Shown here in pieces: positions 39,701 through 52,382 of a stretch of 64,000 bases of DNA. The stretch lies in the NCBI GenBank assembly GCA_013398295.1, contig VZSF01010138.1, positions 429,553 through 493,552 on the forward strand, read 5' to 3'. The position numbers and the translations under genes were made by a program. The notes under the pieces were generated by a model that was not told the DNA's origin, did not search any database, and saw only the letters and a list, made by a program, of their open reading frames with translations. Numbering within the stretch: the first letter of the stretch is position 1; every line of letters begins with the position of its first letter. This stretch comes from Chionis minor. Taxonomy: Eukaryota > Chordata > Aves > Charadriiformes > Chionididae.

Positions 39701-42700
39701 AATGGCCATACATTTGTTGTGATGGGGGAAAGACAGAGGCAGCAGCTAAGAGGAACCTGAAGAGAGAAAAGGAGGACAAAACATTACTGAGCATCCCTAC
39801 ACACCAAAACATCTTCTTATAACTCTGACTGGACCAACTTGTCTTTAGTGGCTTGGCCACCTACCACTGATCAGCAGCTCCCTGAGGCGGATCAGAGCTG
39901 GTTGAAGCCAGAGCTCATTTCAGGGAGGAAATAATTGCCCCAAGAGCTCCACGTGTTTATTCTTCCTGCAGCCTAAAGCTGCCAAACATTTTTCTGTTTG
40001 CCTTGATCACTTCCACACTCACTCAGCTGACTGCAATCCAGCTCTACATATTAATTATCGCAAAAGAGGGGAAGATTTACTCATTGCTCCAGATGATTAA
40101 TCAGCTAGTCAGGTATAACCCATGCTATTGCAATTGCACTCAAATAATAATGTTATATGCACTGTAATCATAGCCATCATCAAACACCAGAAGAGTCTGG
40201 TAATACAAGCAATGTTGTCTCTTCACAGTCTCCACAACCTGAAATTACCAACAATCTGGAATAAGTTCTTAAAGACAGCTCATGAGATCAATATCTCAGT
40301 ACAGAGAAAAACTGGACCACAGACCAGTGACAGACTTCAAAACGAAAGAGGTTTTATGGACAGCATGTGGTGACAAGGATGTAAATCACTTTCATTTGTA
40401 GTTTTCCTGACCCGGTGCTGCATGTGCACAGACAGGAGCTGGTCTCGAGCCCGGCACACTGCAAAACACTGTCGTAACCATTGTCCCAGTCCCTGCTGCC
40501 AGGACACATCCCCCCGTCCCTGAGCACCCTGCTCGCCCTGGGGCGCGAGGGGGGAAGCAGCCCCTTACCTCTTTACGGAGAAGAGATGGGGTGCGGCGGG
40601 CCAAGCTCATCAGCACTCCATGCGTCCAAAACCTGCTCTCGAGAGTGACGACCACAAAGGGCTGGAGCAGTGACCTGGAGAAAGACAGATTTCTTGGCTG
40701 TTGCCTCTCTTAAAATACACATCATTATTCCATTTGTTATCCGCTCTGGTTTCGGAGCACCCTGTGAACACTCAAGACAGGGAAATTAGCAGAATTTACC
40801 AGCTTTGCATCTTTCTTTACAGCTCTTCCTGGTTAGACGAGTGTGTACCCTAACCCTTAGATAACCTTCTCAGTAACTCTGCACACGCTGGCCCTCTTAT
40901 CTCACTGGCCATATCACTTAATTTACCACAGCAATATGTCTGCTGAATTTCCATTACCCTCATTCACATCTCAAAGCAAAAAATGAGAAAGATGACTATT
41001 TAATCCCCAATCCTACTCTCCAGCAGCCACAATGTGCTTTTTTTTTCCTCTGTTTCATACAGGAGCAATTTCTCCTCCAACTTCCTAAACTAGCAAACTT
41101 CTGACAAGGGATTGGAGTCCTGGATCCTGAAGCTGGGCAGCAGCAAGGAGCAATTTTCACTAGCTATATATTCATATGAGTAGTCAAAGAATGTATTTAC
41201 TGGGGAAGGCATGTGAGAATGCCCCCCAAGACAAGTCCTGCATAAACACAGAGACTGATAGTGCTGTCCCCAAGGCCGGACACATGCACACAGTAGGCAA
41301 AGGCACTGCCCAACAGCCTCAACCCCTCTCTCAGCCCCCAAACCTGCTTTAAAACATTTTGTGCACTTGCATAAACGTCTTAAACTCATCATAAGTTTGG
41401 GCTAAGCACCTGAGCTCCTGCTTACCACTCGAGACAGGCTAGAAAAAGAATATTTGGCTGTCAATCAGCCTCATAGTACTAAATCTCGCATCCTAGCACT
41501 GAAACCAAAAATCTTAATGATGTCACCAGAAGAAGGGATATAATGTAGAAGCAGCATGAGAACTTACAGTCATCACAGCAGCTGTAAAAAAAGTGTCTTT
41601 TGTGATGGGTTTTTTTTTCCCCCAGTATGCATTTTGCCTAAGGCTGGTGATATTCAGTTGTTGAGCAGCTCTTTGGTGGTCTGCGGGAAGCTGATCAGTT
41701 TTCTCAGTGGGACAGTTTTAGTTCAGAAGGGATAATTTAAGACAAAGGCTATCAGCCTGTTGTCCAGCTTACGAAAAGTGGCTGAGCCTGCTCAGGGGCT
41801 GCCTTCCAGTGGAATGAGTAGCTGCTTGACACAGGGATCTTTTCTCAGCTAAATAATGAGTTGTATTGATTTTCCTCAAAAAGAAAATTGGACTTTTACA
41901 AACAACGCAACAAGCTGCTTGAGTCAGGATGTCGCTGAAGTGATCTTGTGAACACCACAGGCTCTTGTGCTTATCGTGAAAGAGGGGGGGAAAAAAAAGT
42001 CAGCGGGTTTATTCTGCAAGAGCAGCTTACACCAGTAAAAAAAATTCTACTCTGTAATACATTGGGCAAGTACCAGACTAATACAGTTGACATTCACCTA
42101 TTTGGACAACACCTCCATGAACAACCCTTGCCCTTGTTTTTGTATGTCGGAGCCCAAAGCCTGCATCAGGAGTCGACGTCTCTCTCCATGCGGTCTCCTT
42201 TGCAGGGATCACGTGAATGCTCTCGCCACTGGCAGGACAGCTGTCCAGCAAGGACCACTGAGCTACTTCATTTGGGCCACCAGGTAGCTCATCACTGTCA
42301 GTCTGGGCAAAATAACTCCAAGGGCAGAGACCCTGGAAACATCTCTCTCCTCTTTCCTGAGCTGTTGAGCATTTTTGACATTCCGAGGAAGTCTCATCAC
42401 ATGGCAGAGTCCATGGAATTATCCTGCTTACTTAGACCATGCTATTCAGGTCTGGCCACATAAGTTTAGTTCTTACATCCCAAAGCTTAAAATGATTAGC
42501 TATAATCTTCATTTCAGTTCCATTTCATTCCTACAGCATCTTCTTGAAGCTGACCTGACAAGAGAAAAATATTCAGCCCATTTCTAAACTGTCAGTGGAA
42601 CACAATTCCTGCCCTGGTACCTCTCTAAAGATCCCAGTGGTCTTGCAGCTCTTTTGACCTTTCTGCAGGACACAAGCCACCAGCACTGAGGTTTTAGGGT

Positions 42701-44246
42701 GGCTAGGAACTTTTCCATTTCCTTCAGCACACAGGGCAATCCTGCCTCTGCCATTGCAGTCATGGAGGCTGAGGACTCAAGGTGCTTGTGCTCCCCATCC
42801 AGCACAGAGATCGTGATGCCCACACAAGGTGCTGAGGGAACCCTTGTCCGGCACTGAGCCTCCCACTGCCACAGCTCATGAGGTCTCTCATCTGAGCTGC
42901 ACAACTGCAGGTGAAGAGCGCATTGTCCTGTGGGGCATGGAGGGATGTGTAGGTCCCTCTCTCACTCTCTCTTTCTCACTCCCTCCTTCTCCTCGCCTTC
43001 CTCCATTCACCCCACAGTGAGTACTTTTGGCCCATCTTTGTACAGTCACCTCACCAAGGGGCAGGGGTTCCCCAGCGCAGCATCCTCGAGCTGCAGGGCA
43101 TTGCCTTTCCAGAGCTGAGCCCCGAAACTCACAGCGTGAAATCAGAACAAGCCTATGGGAATGAAAGAGGAGAGCCCCAGGCCAGTTCCTACTGCTAAGC
43201 AGGGAAATAACAAGCTACCAGCTTCTCCTTATCTTCCTGCAAAGGGGGAAGAAGGGAGGGAAGGAGCCGCTCCTTGTGTAAGCACCTCAGAGCTGCACAC
43301 CCAGCCCTGGCTGTGTGCACCAGCACCTCCAGGCTTCTCCGGACCACTCCGTCCCCTTGCTCTGCTCCCCACTTGCTGGGGCAGAGCACCCATCTATCTC
43401 GCAGAGGGTGCCACTCTCTGTACTCGTCTGACCAAGCCCGGGCACCCTGTTTGGCAAGGATGAGTGAACAAGCGAAGGCAAGTTCCCACCCTCTACTCAA
43501 AAGGGATTGTTGCAGAGCATCTGAAAGAAGACACCCGAGCGCGATGTGTCAACTGGTCTCACGTGGCCGTGCTGCCCCCAGAAACCCAACCCCAGCAGGG
43601 TTTGCACTGTGCCCCAGCCCCCAGGGCTGCCACATGCTCAGTGCCGTCTCCAGTTCCTAACTACATGCTCGCAGTCCCCCGAGAGGCACCACCAGCGCCA
43701 CAGCAGGCAGGAAGGCGGTGGTGGGTATTCCCTCGACATCCCGCTCCCAAGGCTTTGCTGTGAACCGCAGTCTCATGCACCCAACTCCTTCCAATGGCCC
43801 CAAGAGGCAGCAGGACACCCACGCAACCGCCAGCTCACCAGCAAAGCAGGAGACCTCTTCACCTTTGCACTCAGCTGTGATAAGGCAATATCCAAGAGCT
43901 GATGGTTAAATGCCATGGCATCCAATTACTCTTTACAGTTTGATTCAGAGATTGAAAAGATTCCTATCACTGTCTCAAATTATATCTGTGGACTCTGGAA
44001 TTAAACACTTATGGGCAATAATTTCTCTGATCAGGCATGGACACCTGTAGAAATCTACTGGGGAAAAAAACCCCTAGTTTTCTAATTTTGCAAACACTGA
44101 CTAAGGAAAAAAAAAAATCAACTGCAGTAAGCTCAGCAGGGATGAGAAGTGTTAATTTTGTGTTGGTAGATGGGAATTACAAGAAAATGGAAAATAAATA
44201 AAAATGCAAATTCAAAGTCATAAAAAAGCACAATTAAATGAAGTAG

Positions 44247-44268
44247 CTGACACACTTTCCTGTGTCAG
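44247..44268. repeat. 8-bp perfect hairpin, 6-nt loop
   Basis: CTGACACA at 44247-44254 and TGTGTCAG at 44261-44268 are exact reverse complements around the loop CTTTCC. It lies in an AT-rich block that looks conserved and is 88 bp from the 10-bp hairpin at 44357. Confidence 0.85.
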
Positions 44269-44356
44269 AAAGGACTGCAATTATAATCGCAAAATAAGCT
44301 TTTATAATATTTTTCATATCAGTCATTTTTGTATTTTATTTAGTGCATTATAAAAT

Positions 44357-44382
44357 CTGGAGAAATATTACAATTTCTCCAG
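44357..44382. repeat. 10-bp perfect hairpin, 6-nt loop
   Basis: CTGGAGAAAT at 44357-44366 and ATTTCTCCAG at 44373-44382 are exact reverse complements around ATTACA. Confidence 0.88.
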
Positions 44383-44973
44383 TAAACCGATGTCTTATTA
44401 CTCAGTTTTAAGACATGAGGGGAAGAAAGATTTACAAAACCTCCAGCTTATAAAACAAGATAACATTGTCCTTTCTAATGGGATAAAGAAAGATCATACC
44501 AGTTAGTGGTGAACTTGCTGACTCCATCAGGAACAGCCAGCAAGATGCCCTTGCTGAACATGTGGACACACTATAAGTAGCTATGTCTGACCTAAGTTTA
44601 AACAAAATACCTTTGGTGATGTACGTAAGGAAGCGGGGCACCACGTTGTTGCAATGTGCTCAGCTCCCAGCTGTCTGCCTGACCCAGCTCCTGCATGGTG
44701 CCTTTTCCCCACAAACCAGCAGCAATTTGCTGTGTCCATCCCCATCGGCATTAGGGGCTGAACAGTGTGTGGAAGAGGGGAGAAGGGCTGAAAGGTGATC
44801 ACCACCTCAGAGTAAGGCATAATAATCCCATTTTCCAAAGATTCCCCATTTACAATCCCTCTTCTCTTTAACACAGACTGTGTTTGCTTAATGATGAATG
44901 AGCTTTTTTTGATCCTGTTTAGGGAAGTAACACTAGATCTCCAAAACTCAGACTAACACCGCTTTACCCAAGG

Positions 44974-45000
44974 AAAAAAAAAAAAAAAAAAGAAAAGAAA
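44974..45000 (+). repeat. poly(A) / A-rich run
   Basis: Eighteen A followed by GAAAAGAAA. Confidence 0.85.
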
Positions 45001-47420
45001 TGACAAATGACAAATTTTGCTCCCTGCCTTAAATATGAGATGCCCAATCTCACCTGACCATGTTCACACAACACCCAACCTCCTTCCTCAAAATGCAATA
45101 AAAACAGTAAAAATCCCCTCTCCCCTTGTTATCATCTCTTTAATAATTCTACAGAATGCACTGATTATTTTCTACGTGCATTAATCATGGCCAAATTGTG
45201 CTAGTGAAGGAAAAGGCACAGCCTCCTGTTGCCTCTCAGCACCCTCCTCTCAGAATAGTCTCAGCCTGGAGGGCATCCTGCCAGCATGATTAACAGTATG
45301 AAATGGGGAAGGGAAGGAGTTGGGAAGCTGAAGGAAAAAGACCTTTCCTTAAAATTTAGACATGGGTTTTGGCTTACCAGAACAAGTCAGCAAAACCTGG
45401 AGAGCATCCTGCACTTGCAGCCGTGAGCTTCCTCAGCTCATGAAATCCAGACAAGTGGGTGACCAACTGCTGTCATCTTCTGCGGTCTTATTCCAGTCCC
45501 TGCTCAGAGTTCCACTCCAAACTTACGTACCCAAACACTAGGCGCATGAGAAATGCCTGACAAACTTTTCTTTTTTTCCATTGTGGCTATGCTTATTCAA
45601 ACATTTAGTAAAGGCTTAATAAATTATGAAGAGCTGCAAGTGGCCAGCCTATTGCAGCAGCCTTAGATGGACCCCCCGGGACAAAAGGTAGGAGGAAAGC
45701 ATGTTATTTCCTCCTTGCCCAGATTTCTCTCTCCCAACTTTGCAGCTCGACGGAGCAAGCATTCCCCAACAGCCGGCCAGGAGGTTCCCTTCACCATCAA
45801 CCAAGAGAAAGTGAGTGCTCAGGGTGATTCAACTTGCCTTATTCCAGGTGTCTAAAATAGGCTGAATCCACTGAGTCCTGGATTGGCTGGTCACAGCACC
45901 AAGGAGGTTCCTAGACCACTTTTTGGGAAGCCTTGGAAGACTGTCACCTGCTTGGCCCGGATTCCGGAGGCAAAGTGAAACTGCATATGTCTAATTTAGA
46001 GCTGTGAATGTCCCATTTCAGGCTTGATTTGGCCATCACCACTCTCTGCAGGCAGGCAGCTTGTGCTACCAAGCGAGGAGAGAAGCATAAGCTCTGCTCC
46101 TCAGCCTGTAAACTCCTCCAAAGAGGATCCCTGCTGCTGGCTCTCCTCCACAGCAGCTGCCGCTGCGTCAGAAGAATAGGTTCTGCCAGGAAGATTTTTC
46201 CATTTTCCTCTTCTTTTGCCAAAACCCTTGAGGCCACTGTCACTTTAAAAAAAAAATTGCATCCAAAAGAAAGCAGATATGAAGTGAAGACAACCTGGCA
46301 GAAGGACTGGGTGACAAGGCCAGGAAGCAAGCGGTTAGAGCTGGGCTATTTCCAGATGCGTTGCGGTCATGCCACACATTAATGAGCTGCGACAGGCATA
46401 AAGATGGGCAAAGGTTTGCCTACAAAGCTAGCTGCTTCGTCCATAGATACAGTCACTGAGAAGCTCAGGAGAAGGTTCCTAGTCCCTGTCTTTGCTGAGC
46501 AAGGCTAGGCAGTAGCGACCCAGAAGAAGGGAAAGCCAGACTTCAAATAAAAAGCCTTCAAAGGCTCTTAAAGCAGCTGAACGTGCAGAAACACACACGT
46601 TTCACATACCATGGCAAAAGGGCTAATATGTCAGTGCATGTGGGAGCACTTAGTACACAACCCCCAAGTTCTTCCCAGGCAAGCGCAAAAGTCTCTCCTC
46701 CTGCTGGCGGTGTCTGAGAGAAAAAAGCAAGGCCTTGCAGAAGTGTTTTTGCTGAAGGATGTTCCTCCTCCTCTAGCCTGGAAATCCAGAACCTCGTAAG
46801 TCTTTGCATGGGAGGTTCATGTTCTGCATTACAGTTGTTTAATGCTGTAAGGGCTGCATCCAAAACCTGCTCAAAATTTTGTGCTGTGAGGTGGATCAGG
46901 CCAGCGTGAAGTATGTCACATGGCCTGAAATCTCAGACTTGCAATGGTTTTGTTCTCTGGGAGTAGAGAGACACACAGCAATCTGCTGTGACAGCAGGTG
47001 GCTTGAGGAGCATTCACTGGAAGATGGATTTTCCTCCCCATCATGCCCAGAACAATGCAGTTGGGCAAAACAAAGTGATCACAAAAATTACACGCAGTGA
47101 CAGGACCAAAACATGTCACAAGAAAAATGCCTTCTGGTGCTGTTTTGTTGTTTTTGTGGGAGGCATCCCAGTGGGTTCTGAAAAGCTCCCAGCACTCCCA
47201 TCAGTTATTTGATCAGTTTAAAGCAGCTCAAAAAAATATTGCAGCTTTCTCCTTATGATAGTGATCAGGCATAGTTTTGGCTGAGAAAGCCCATCTCTTT
47301 ACTAAAGAGGACTTCTCTTGAAGCCACCTAGCTTGCAGAACATGTGATGTTCCAGCTTACACGGTCTATTTAAGCCCCATGAAGATTAATATGTTCCTGG
47401 GCAAGTCATCTTGGACAAGC

Positions 47421-48102
47421 TATCATGGTTTGGTCTGGATTGGCCCAAGCAGGCAGAGCGACAGATGTTCCCTCTCTCCTGCAGAGCAGAGAGAGAGAAA
47501 AAGAGAGACTAGTTTAGTAGTCTTTAATGAAAAATAAATAATAATATAATAAAAAGAAAAGAATGAAATATATACAAAACCATTTCAAGCTCCCAGGATG
47601 ACAATCATGTCACCAGTAGGCACTGGGGAAGTCCCACACTGGACTCTGTGATGGATGGGAGCTGGATTTCGGATCTGGATTCAGGATTGGGGTCAAAGGC
47701 AGACGAACAGACAGAGTTCTCCTCGGAAGCTGGCCATTGAAGAAAGAGCGCTGACCCTTTGATCCCTCAGCTTTTATACTGAGCATGATGCAGATGGAAT
47801 GGAATACCCTGTTGGTCAGTTTTGGGTCACCTGTCCTGTCCGCTCCTCCCCACAGGTGTGACCCCTCTACCGTTTTCTGCTTCCCACCCTCCAACAGGGC
47901 AAATAACACAGTTGTCTGGCCTTGGGTGTTCTAGCCATAAGTATAAGCAAGAGCCTCTCTGAATCCCATGCCTTGGCATCAACTGTAAACATGGGTCTTA
48001 TCACTCTGAGAGTGAACAGTTTTTCTGCAAAACATGCTGGTTTTCAGCAGCTAGAACAGGTCTAGTTAGAAAGTAGAGTTACCGAACAAAATCGGTCCTT
48101 TT
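47421..48102 (-). mobile_element. solo LTR of an avian endogenous retrovirus (ERVL-like), minus orientation
   Basis: Read on the minus strand, this has the order of a retroviral LTR. U3 contains a promoter block with TATAAAA (plus 47772-47778) just after the words ATGCTCAG, a combination I recall from avian ERVL-type LTRs. A leader follows, then a poly(A) signal ATTAAA (plus 47523-47528) inside an AT-rich stretch, then a T/C-rich U5-like end. No gag, pol or env sequence adjoins it on either side, so it is a solo LTR, presumably left by recombination between the two LTRs of a provirus. The limits are uncertain: a 5-bp direct repeat CAAGC occurs at 47416-47420 and 48103-48107 and is used here as the probable target duplication, but the termini it implies are not the usual TG...CA. 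Confidence 0.72.
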
Positions 48103-49265
48103 CAAGCCTACCAGGCAATGGCAAAGAGGATGCTTTGAGTTTGCAAGGTGAAGAGCTTGCTCAGCACCCTCAACCCAAGAGACCTGGTAGACTTGACTGC
48201 CTGGCCCTCCTTGCACCACCTTACAGCTCTCTTGGTCTTAGGCATCATACCAAAGGATTTGTGTAATGGGCGAACAAAGGTGACAACATTTGAGGCCCCT
48301 AGAAAACCACTAGGGAAACGCAGCCGAGACCTACTGACCTTCTCCATTAGATCATGCATTGCTGACTCCTGATGTGATCTTGACCTCTCAGTCCCATCAT
48401 GACATCATCTATGTTTTCACGTAGGCAGATGAACTGAATCCCATCAAGCAGATCCGAGAGAAAATTTTCCCTCTGGAGACATACTTAGGAAAGCCTCCAG
48501 TGCTACCCAACGTAAACATGCTGCAAGCTGGTGCCCTCAGTGCCTCCTCGTCACAGTCTGTGGTCACGAAGGCAACAGGCGGGCCTTTCCCTGACATACA
48601 TGGCAAAGATGAGGTGAAGCCATCAGGCAGGGCTGGAGAAGCGTGCACTCCGTACCGCCCAAGGTGGAGTGCTCTGATCAGTACATTTCAAATTAAACAC
48701 GTTCATGTTTGTAAGCTCCAAAGGGATAAAAAAAAAGAATCCTCCTGGAAGCTTTTAGAAGGAGGGCTAGAGGACTGCCGGATCACTGCTTGGAAAGGGC
48801 AAAGTTGGAGCAGAGCTTAATATTAGATTAGTGAGAAGTTTAGATGGAAAACAGTCCAAAACCACTTGTATGCTGCCTGAGTTACTACCGAAGGGTACCC
48901 TGAAGGTTTTCAATCATCCGCAGGGCTTTGGCACCAGCATTGATGTTTGCAACCTGAACTCTCTTTGAACACTGCTCCCAGCAGACATTGCAGCCGTTGG
49001 CTTAAGAAAGAAACTGCTTGAGAGGCTGAGGCTAAGACATGTGTGAAAAGGAGAGAAACCTCCCTCCTTGCTTCTGCGAGATTCTCAGGAACAGCGCACC
49101 CGAGAGGCACAGACGGCAAAAAGGGACCTTAAATAATTGAACAGAAAGACAGCTCTGACATGGCCTCTCTTGCAAGGCCCATTCCTTCTTCTCCCCCATC
49201 CCTTGATATTTTTCCTGTTGCCTCAGTGGCCAATTCAGCCCAAACCACAACACTGCTTCTGCTTT

Positions 49266-49306
49266 AAAAAAAAAAAAAAAAAGAAAAAAAAACCCAACAA
49301 AAAAAA
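49266..49306 (+). repeat. A-rich tract
   Basis: A17, G, A9, CCC, AAC, A8. This is a likely decayed homopolymer. Confidence 0.85.
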
Positions 49307-52300
49307 CCCCCAGAAGTTAGCAGTGTGTGACTCTTTTTCTTGAGTACGCAAATACCATTGCTTATGGGAAACCATGGCCATATGCATGCCATTCTCCTGA
49401 TTCTTAGGAACTCTTACATACTGTCAAAAATCTTCCCAGAACCATGACCGAAGATGGTTGTCAGCACAGCAAAGTGTGAACCTGCAATTCAGCAGCCCGC
49501 GGGCAAATGCTGCTCGCTTGCATCCACGTTTTCTTCCAAAGCTGACGGCTTTGGATTCTGCACAGCTTGGTTTCTGCTGTGCCTCTGAGAGCCTGCAAGC
49601 ACATCTCCTGCCTCCAGTGAGAGGTCCTCATCCCTCCTCCTCTGAAATGACAGGCTGCATTAGACCGTTCAAAATCACATTTGGTTCTCATTTTCTAACT
49701 GACATCCAAGATAGTATTTTTAGAAGAAGCTATACTGGTATTTGCAAAAAATAGCCTCCTTTGCTTTTATCCCAAATGGGGTCTTTTCCAAGTTTCTTTT
49801 CCTACTTTAGTCATATCCCTAAAGCTGTTTGCATTAAACAATCTGATTCTAGAAGTGCATTAATCAGACTCTCTTTGGGCTCCTATAGCCTGTCCTTCCT
49901 CTGTGTCACCAGGCAAAAATACCATCGGCTCAGCCATAATCTAATTCTCTTCCCCAGCAGAGGAAGCCCCAATCTGAGGGCCATATATGGGTGACAGCAG
50001 GTTCATTCAGTGTTTGCATGGTCCCACTGATGTCCCTGCATCAAGAGGAGCAGCTTCCCAAGATCTACCCACCACCTTGGTGAGCCTGCTCTTACCGGCC
50101 CCTCGGCGGTAAAAAAAGGGGACCGACAGCCTGGTGCAATCCATCAGACAGAAAGGAGAGCCTCCAGCATGGGCTGGCTCTGCCAGGTGCTGACCTGCCC
50201 GCCTGGCTGCATTACTGGCGGGAGGCTCTCAGAAATCTACTTTGGGAATGGTTTTCTCTGCTTGGCTATGTTCTCAGCTCTGCTGAAAGCCTGACAGAGT
50301 GAGGGAAAAGACATCCCTGATGGCTGCGGGGGCTCTGCTGTCTGCTGGCAGTGAAGCTTGAGGCAATTCAGCAGAGCAGAGGTGAGCCGTAGAAACAGAG
50401 ACAGGTTTGTATGGGGCTTTTTAGCAGATTCCTAGAAAAAAGACCTGGGTTTAATGAGGTGCTGCAGCAGCATCCGGATGCAAGGCCAGCATGGGGCACT
50501 GGTGTCTGCAGATGGGCCAGCGTTGAGCTGCGGACAACCTGCAGCCACAGGAACAGGAGAGCAGAGTAAGGCAGGGAGCCACAGGGTCTGGGCTCCTTCC
50601 CCAGGTGTCTGCAGGTGCCCCTCCGGCGATGCTGCAAGCATTGGGGATGCACCTACCCCAAGCAAGGACCATTGCCATGGGTCCCTGTGAATCTCGAGTC
50701 AGGGCTTCCTTCCCCACCACCAGCAGAGCGCAGACCTACCTTTCCTGGGCAGTCGTGGACAGCATGGCCTCATGAGCCCACCCAGACCAGGGATGCCCTT
50801 CCCCAGCAACCGGGGCTGTGCTCCTGCTGGCAGGAACCAAAGGGAAGGGCAGAAAACCAATAGGGAAACCATTCCTGACCCTAAAGACACCAGAGGACAC
50901 AGAGATCAATTGCCACCACACCAAATCCACTGGCAGGCAGCAAACCCTCCCCAGCCCCAAGGGATCCCTGAGAGCCACAGTAGGATTAGCAAGGAGGTGG
51001 GCAAACATGGCCACAAGACCTTCCCAAGAGGTCCTCAGCACAGGTCTGCTTTACCCTCTGCCAAAAGGCTGGCCAGGCACTGCATTATACCAAGCTGAAT
51101 GAGATCAGCTTTCTGGTCCTGTTAGGCTTCATCAGCTGGCCCATGCTGAATTATTTAAAACCCTCTTTTATTAATCTACCACATTTTTTTCTTCAGTCGA
51201 CCTCTATCAAGTCACTTAACCACTCTGAATGGATTGCACTAGCTTCATCCCCACGTGATGGTGCCGGAGGTGATGAGAGGGACAAGCTGCTACTCTGCTA
51301 CTGCTTCTGAAATGTTTCAGATGCCAGGAGACCAAAGGGGTCTGCCAGATAACTAAACCATTCAATTTACCCTCGTGCTTAATGGGAGGTCTTGTCTAAA
51401 CATACAGATCATATTGCTGGGTTATGACAACACTTCTATTGAGAGAACTCCTGCTAAGATATTGTACATACTTTTAAAACAAGCTTAGTGTACCCAAAAC
51501 CAAGCAAACACTGGCTAAAATACTGCCAGTGATGGCAGAGGGGCCAAACACCAGCACTAAAAATTGGGCACTGAGGGGAACATATCCCCAGCCCAGCCCC
51601 TTTCCAGTGTCCATCGTCACCCATCACTAGCCCGCTGGGTACGTGACCAGGGTTGCTCATAGTACTGCACTGCTAGGAGAGGAGACACCTGCTCAGGAGA
51701 CCTCAGGTCCCCCAGGTGCAGTGCAAGCTGCTCTGAAGTCCCATCCCACTGACAAGGGAGGTGGCAGAAACCCCTGTATGGGTGCGAGGACAGTGGTCTG
51801 AGCCCAGCCAGAAACAGAGGTGCCAAGAGAGCAGAGGTTATGGCCTTAGGGCTCAGGCAGCTCTGGGACCGAGTTTTGAGGATCTACATTTGCGTCGTGA
51901 GCACTTAAATGAGGTTTATGCCGTCAAAATTCCCTCCACACACACAACACAGGATCAAAAAAACTCAGGCTTGAGAAGGAGTCTGAGAAATAATATAATC
52001 CAGCTTCTTGTCCCAACAGACCAGCCCGAAATCTCTGCCATCCCACCTTCTGCAAATTGTGGGCCAACACAGGTGCTAGCTTTAAGGATCAGAGACTTCA
52101 ACAGTCAATTTACTTCTGCTGGGGAACTGACCCCAGCCATTCAAATTCCTCTTAAGAGCTCACGCAACTTTCACAAGGTACACACATCCTATTATTTTTA
52201 TTCCTCAATCACCTTTTGAACATCCATCTGTGTTGATCACCTGTTACAGCTCGCAAGACCTTCAGAGCAGGGACGTTTCTGTCTGATGTGTGAAGATGTA

Positions 52301-52356
52301 TGAGACCTCACAGACCTGGTACTACCCAGTGTCTGTCACGCGGAGGTGGCATGACC

Positions 52357-52382
52357 CTGAGCGTGGTACCAAGCACGCTCAG
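52357..52382. repeat. 9-bp GC-rich perfect hairpin, 8-nt loop
   Basis: CTGAGCGTG at 52357-52365 and CACGCTCAG at 52374-52382 are exact reverse complements around GTACCAAG. Six of nine pairs are G-C. Confidence 0.88.

Larger units (their letters stand above)
22601..47420. other. long intergenic stretch, no gene established
   Basis: About 25 kb without a gene I can support. Many open frames exist in the GC-richer patches (33440-33700, 34740-35170, 40390-40670, 42580-43900), but they overlap on both strands, start mostly at non-ATG codons and show no family motif. Specific structures inside are listed separately: inverted repeats near 23111, 27753 and 44247-44382, a G-rich run at 26856, an alternating purine-pyrimidine tract at 27566, homopolymer runs, and a candidate exon at 40569-40674 on the minus strand. 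Confidence 0.45.

Noticed and set aside
47610..47909. A 99-codon minus-strand frame
   Set aside because: It falls inside the ERVL-like LTR and spans its U3/R region, so it is LTR sequence rather than a gene.
50450..51100. Cluster of overlapping open frames on both strands
   Set aside because: Mutually exclusive frames in GC-rich sequence with low stop density; no recognisable product.
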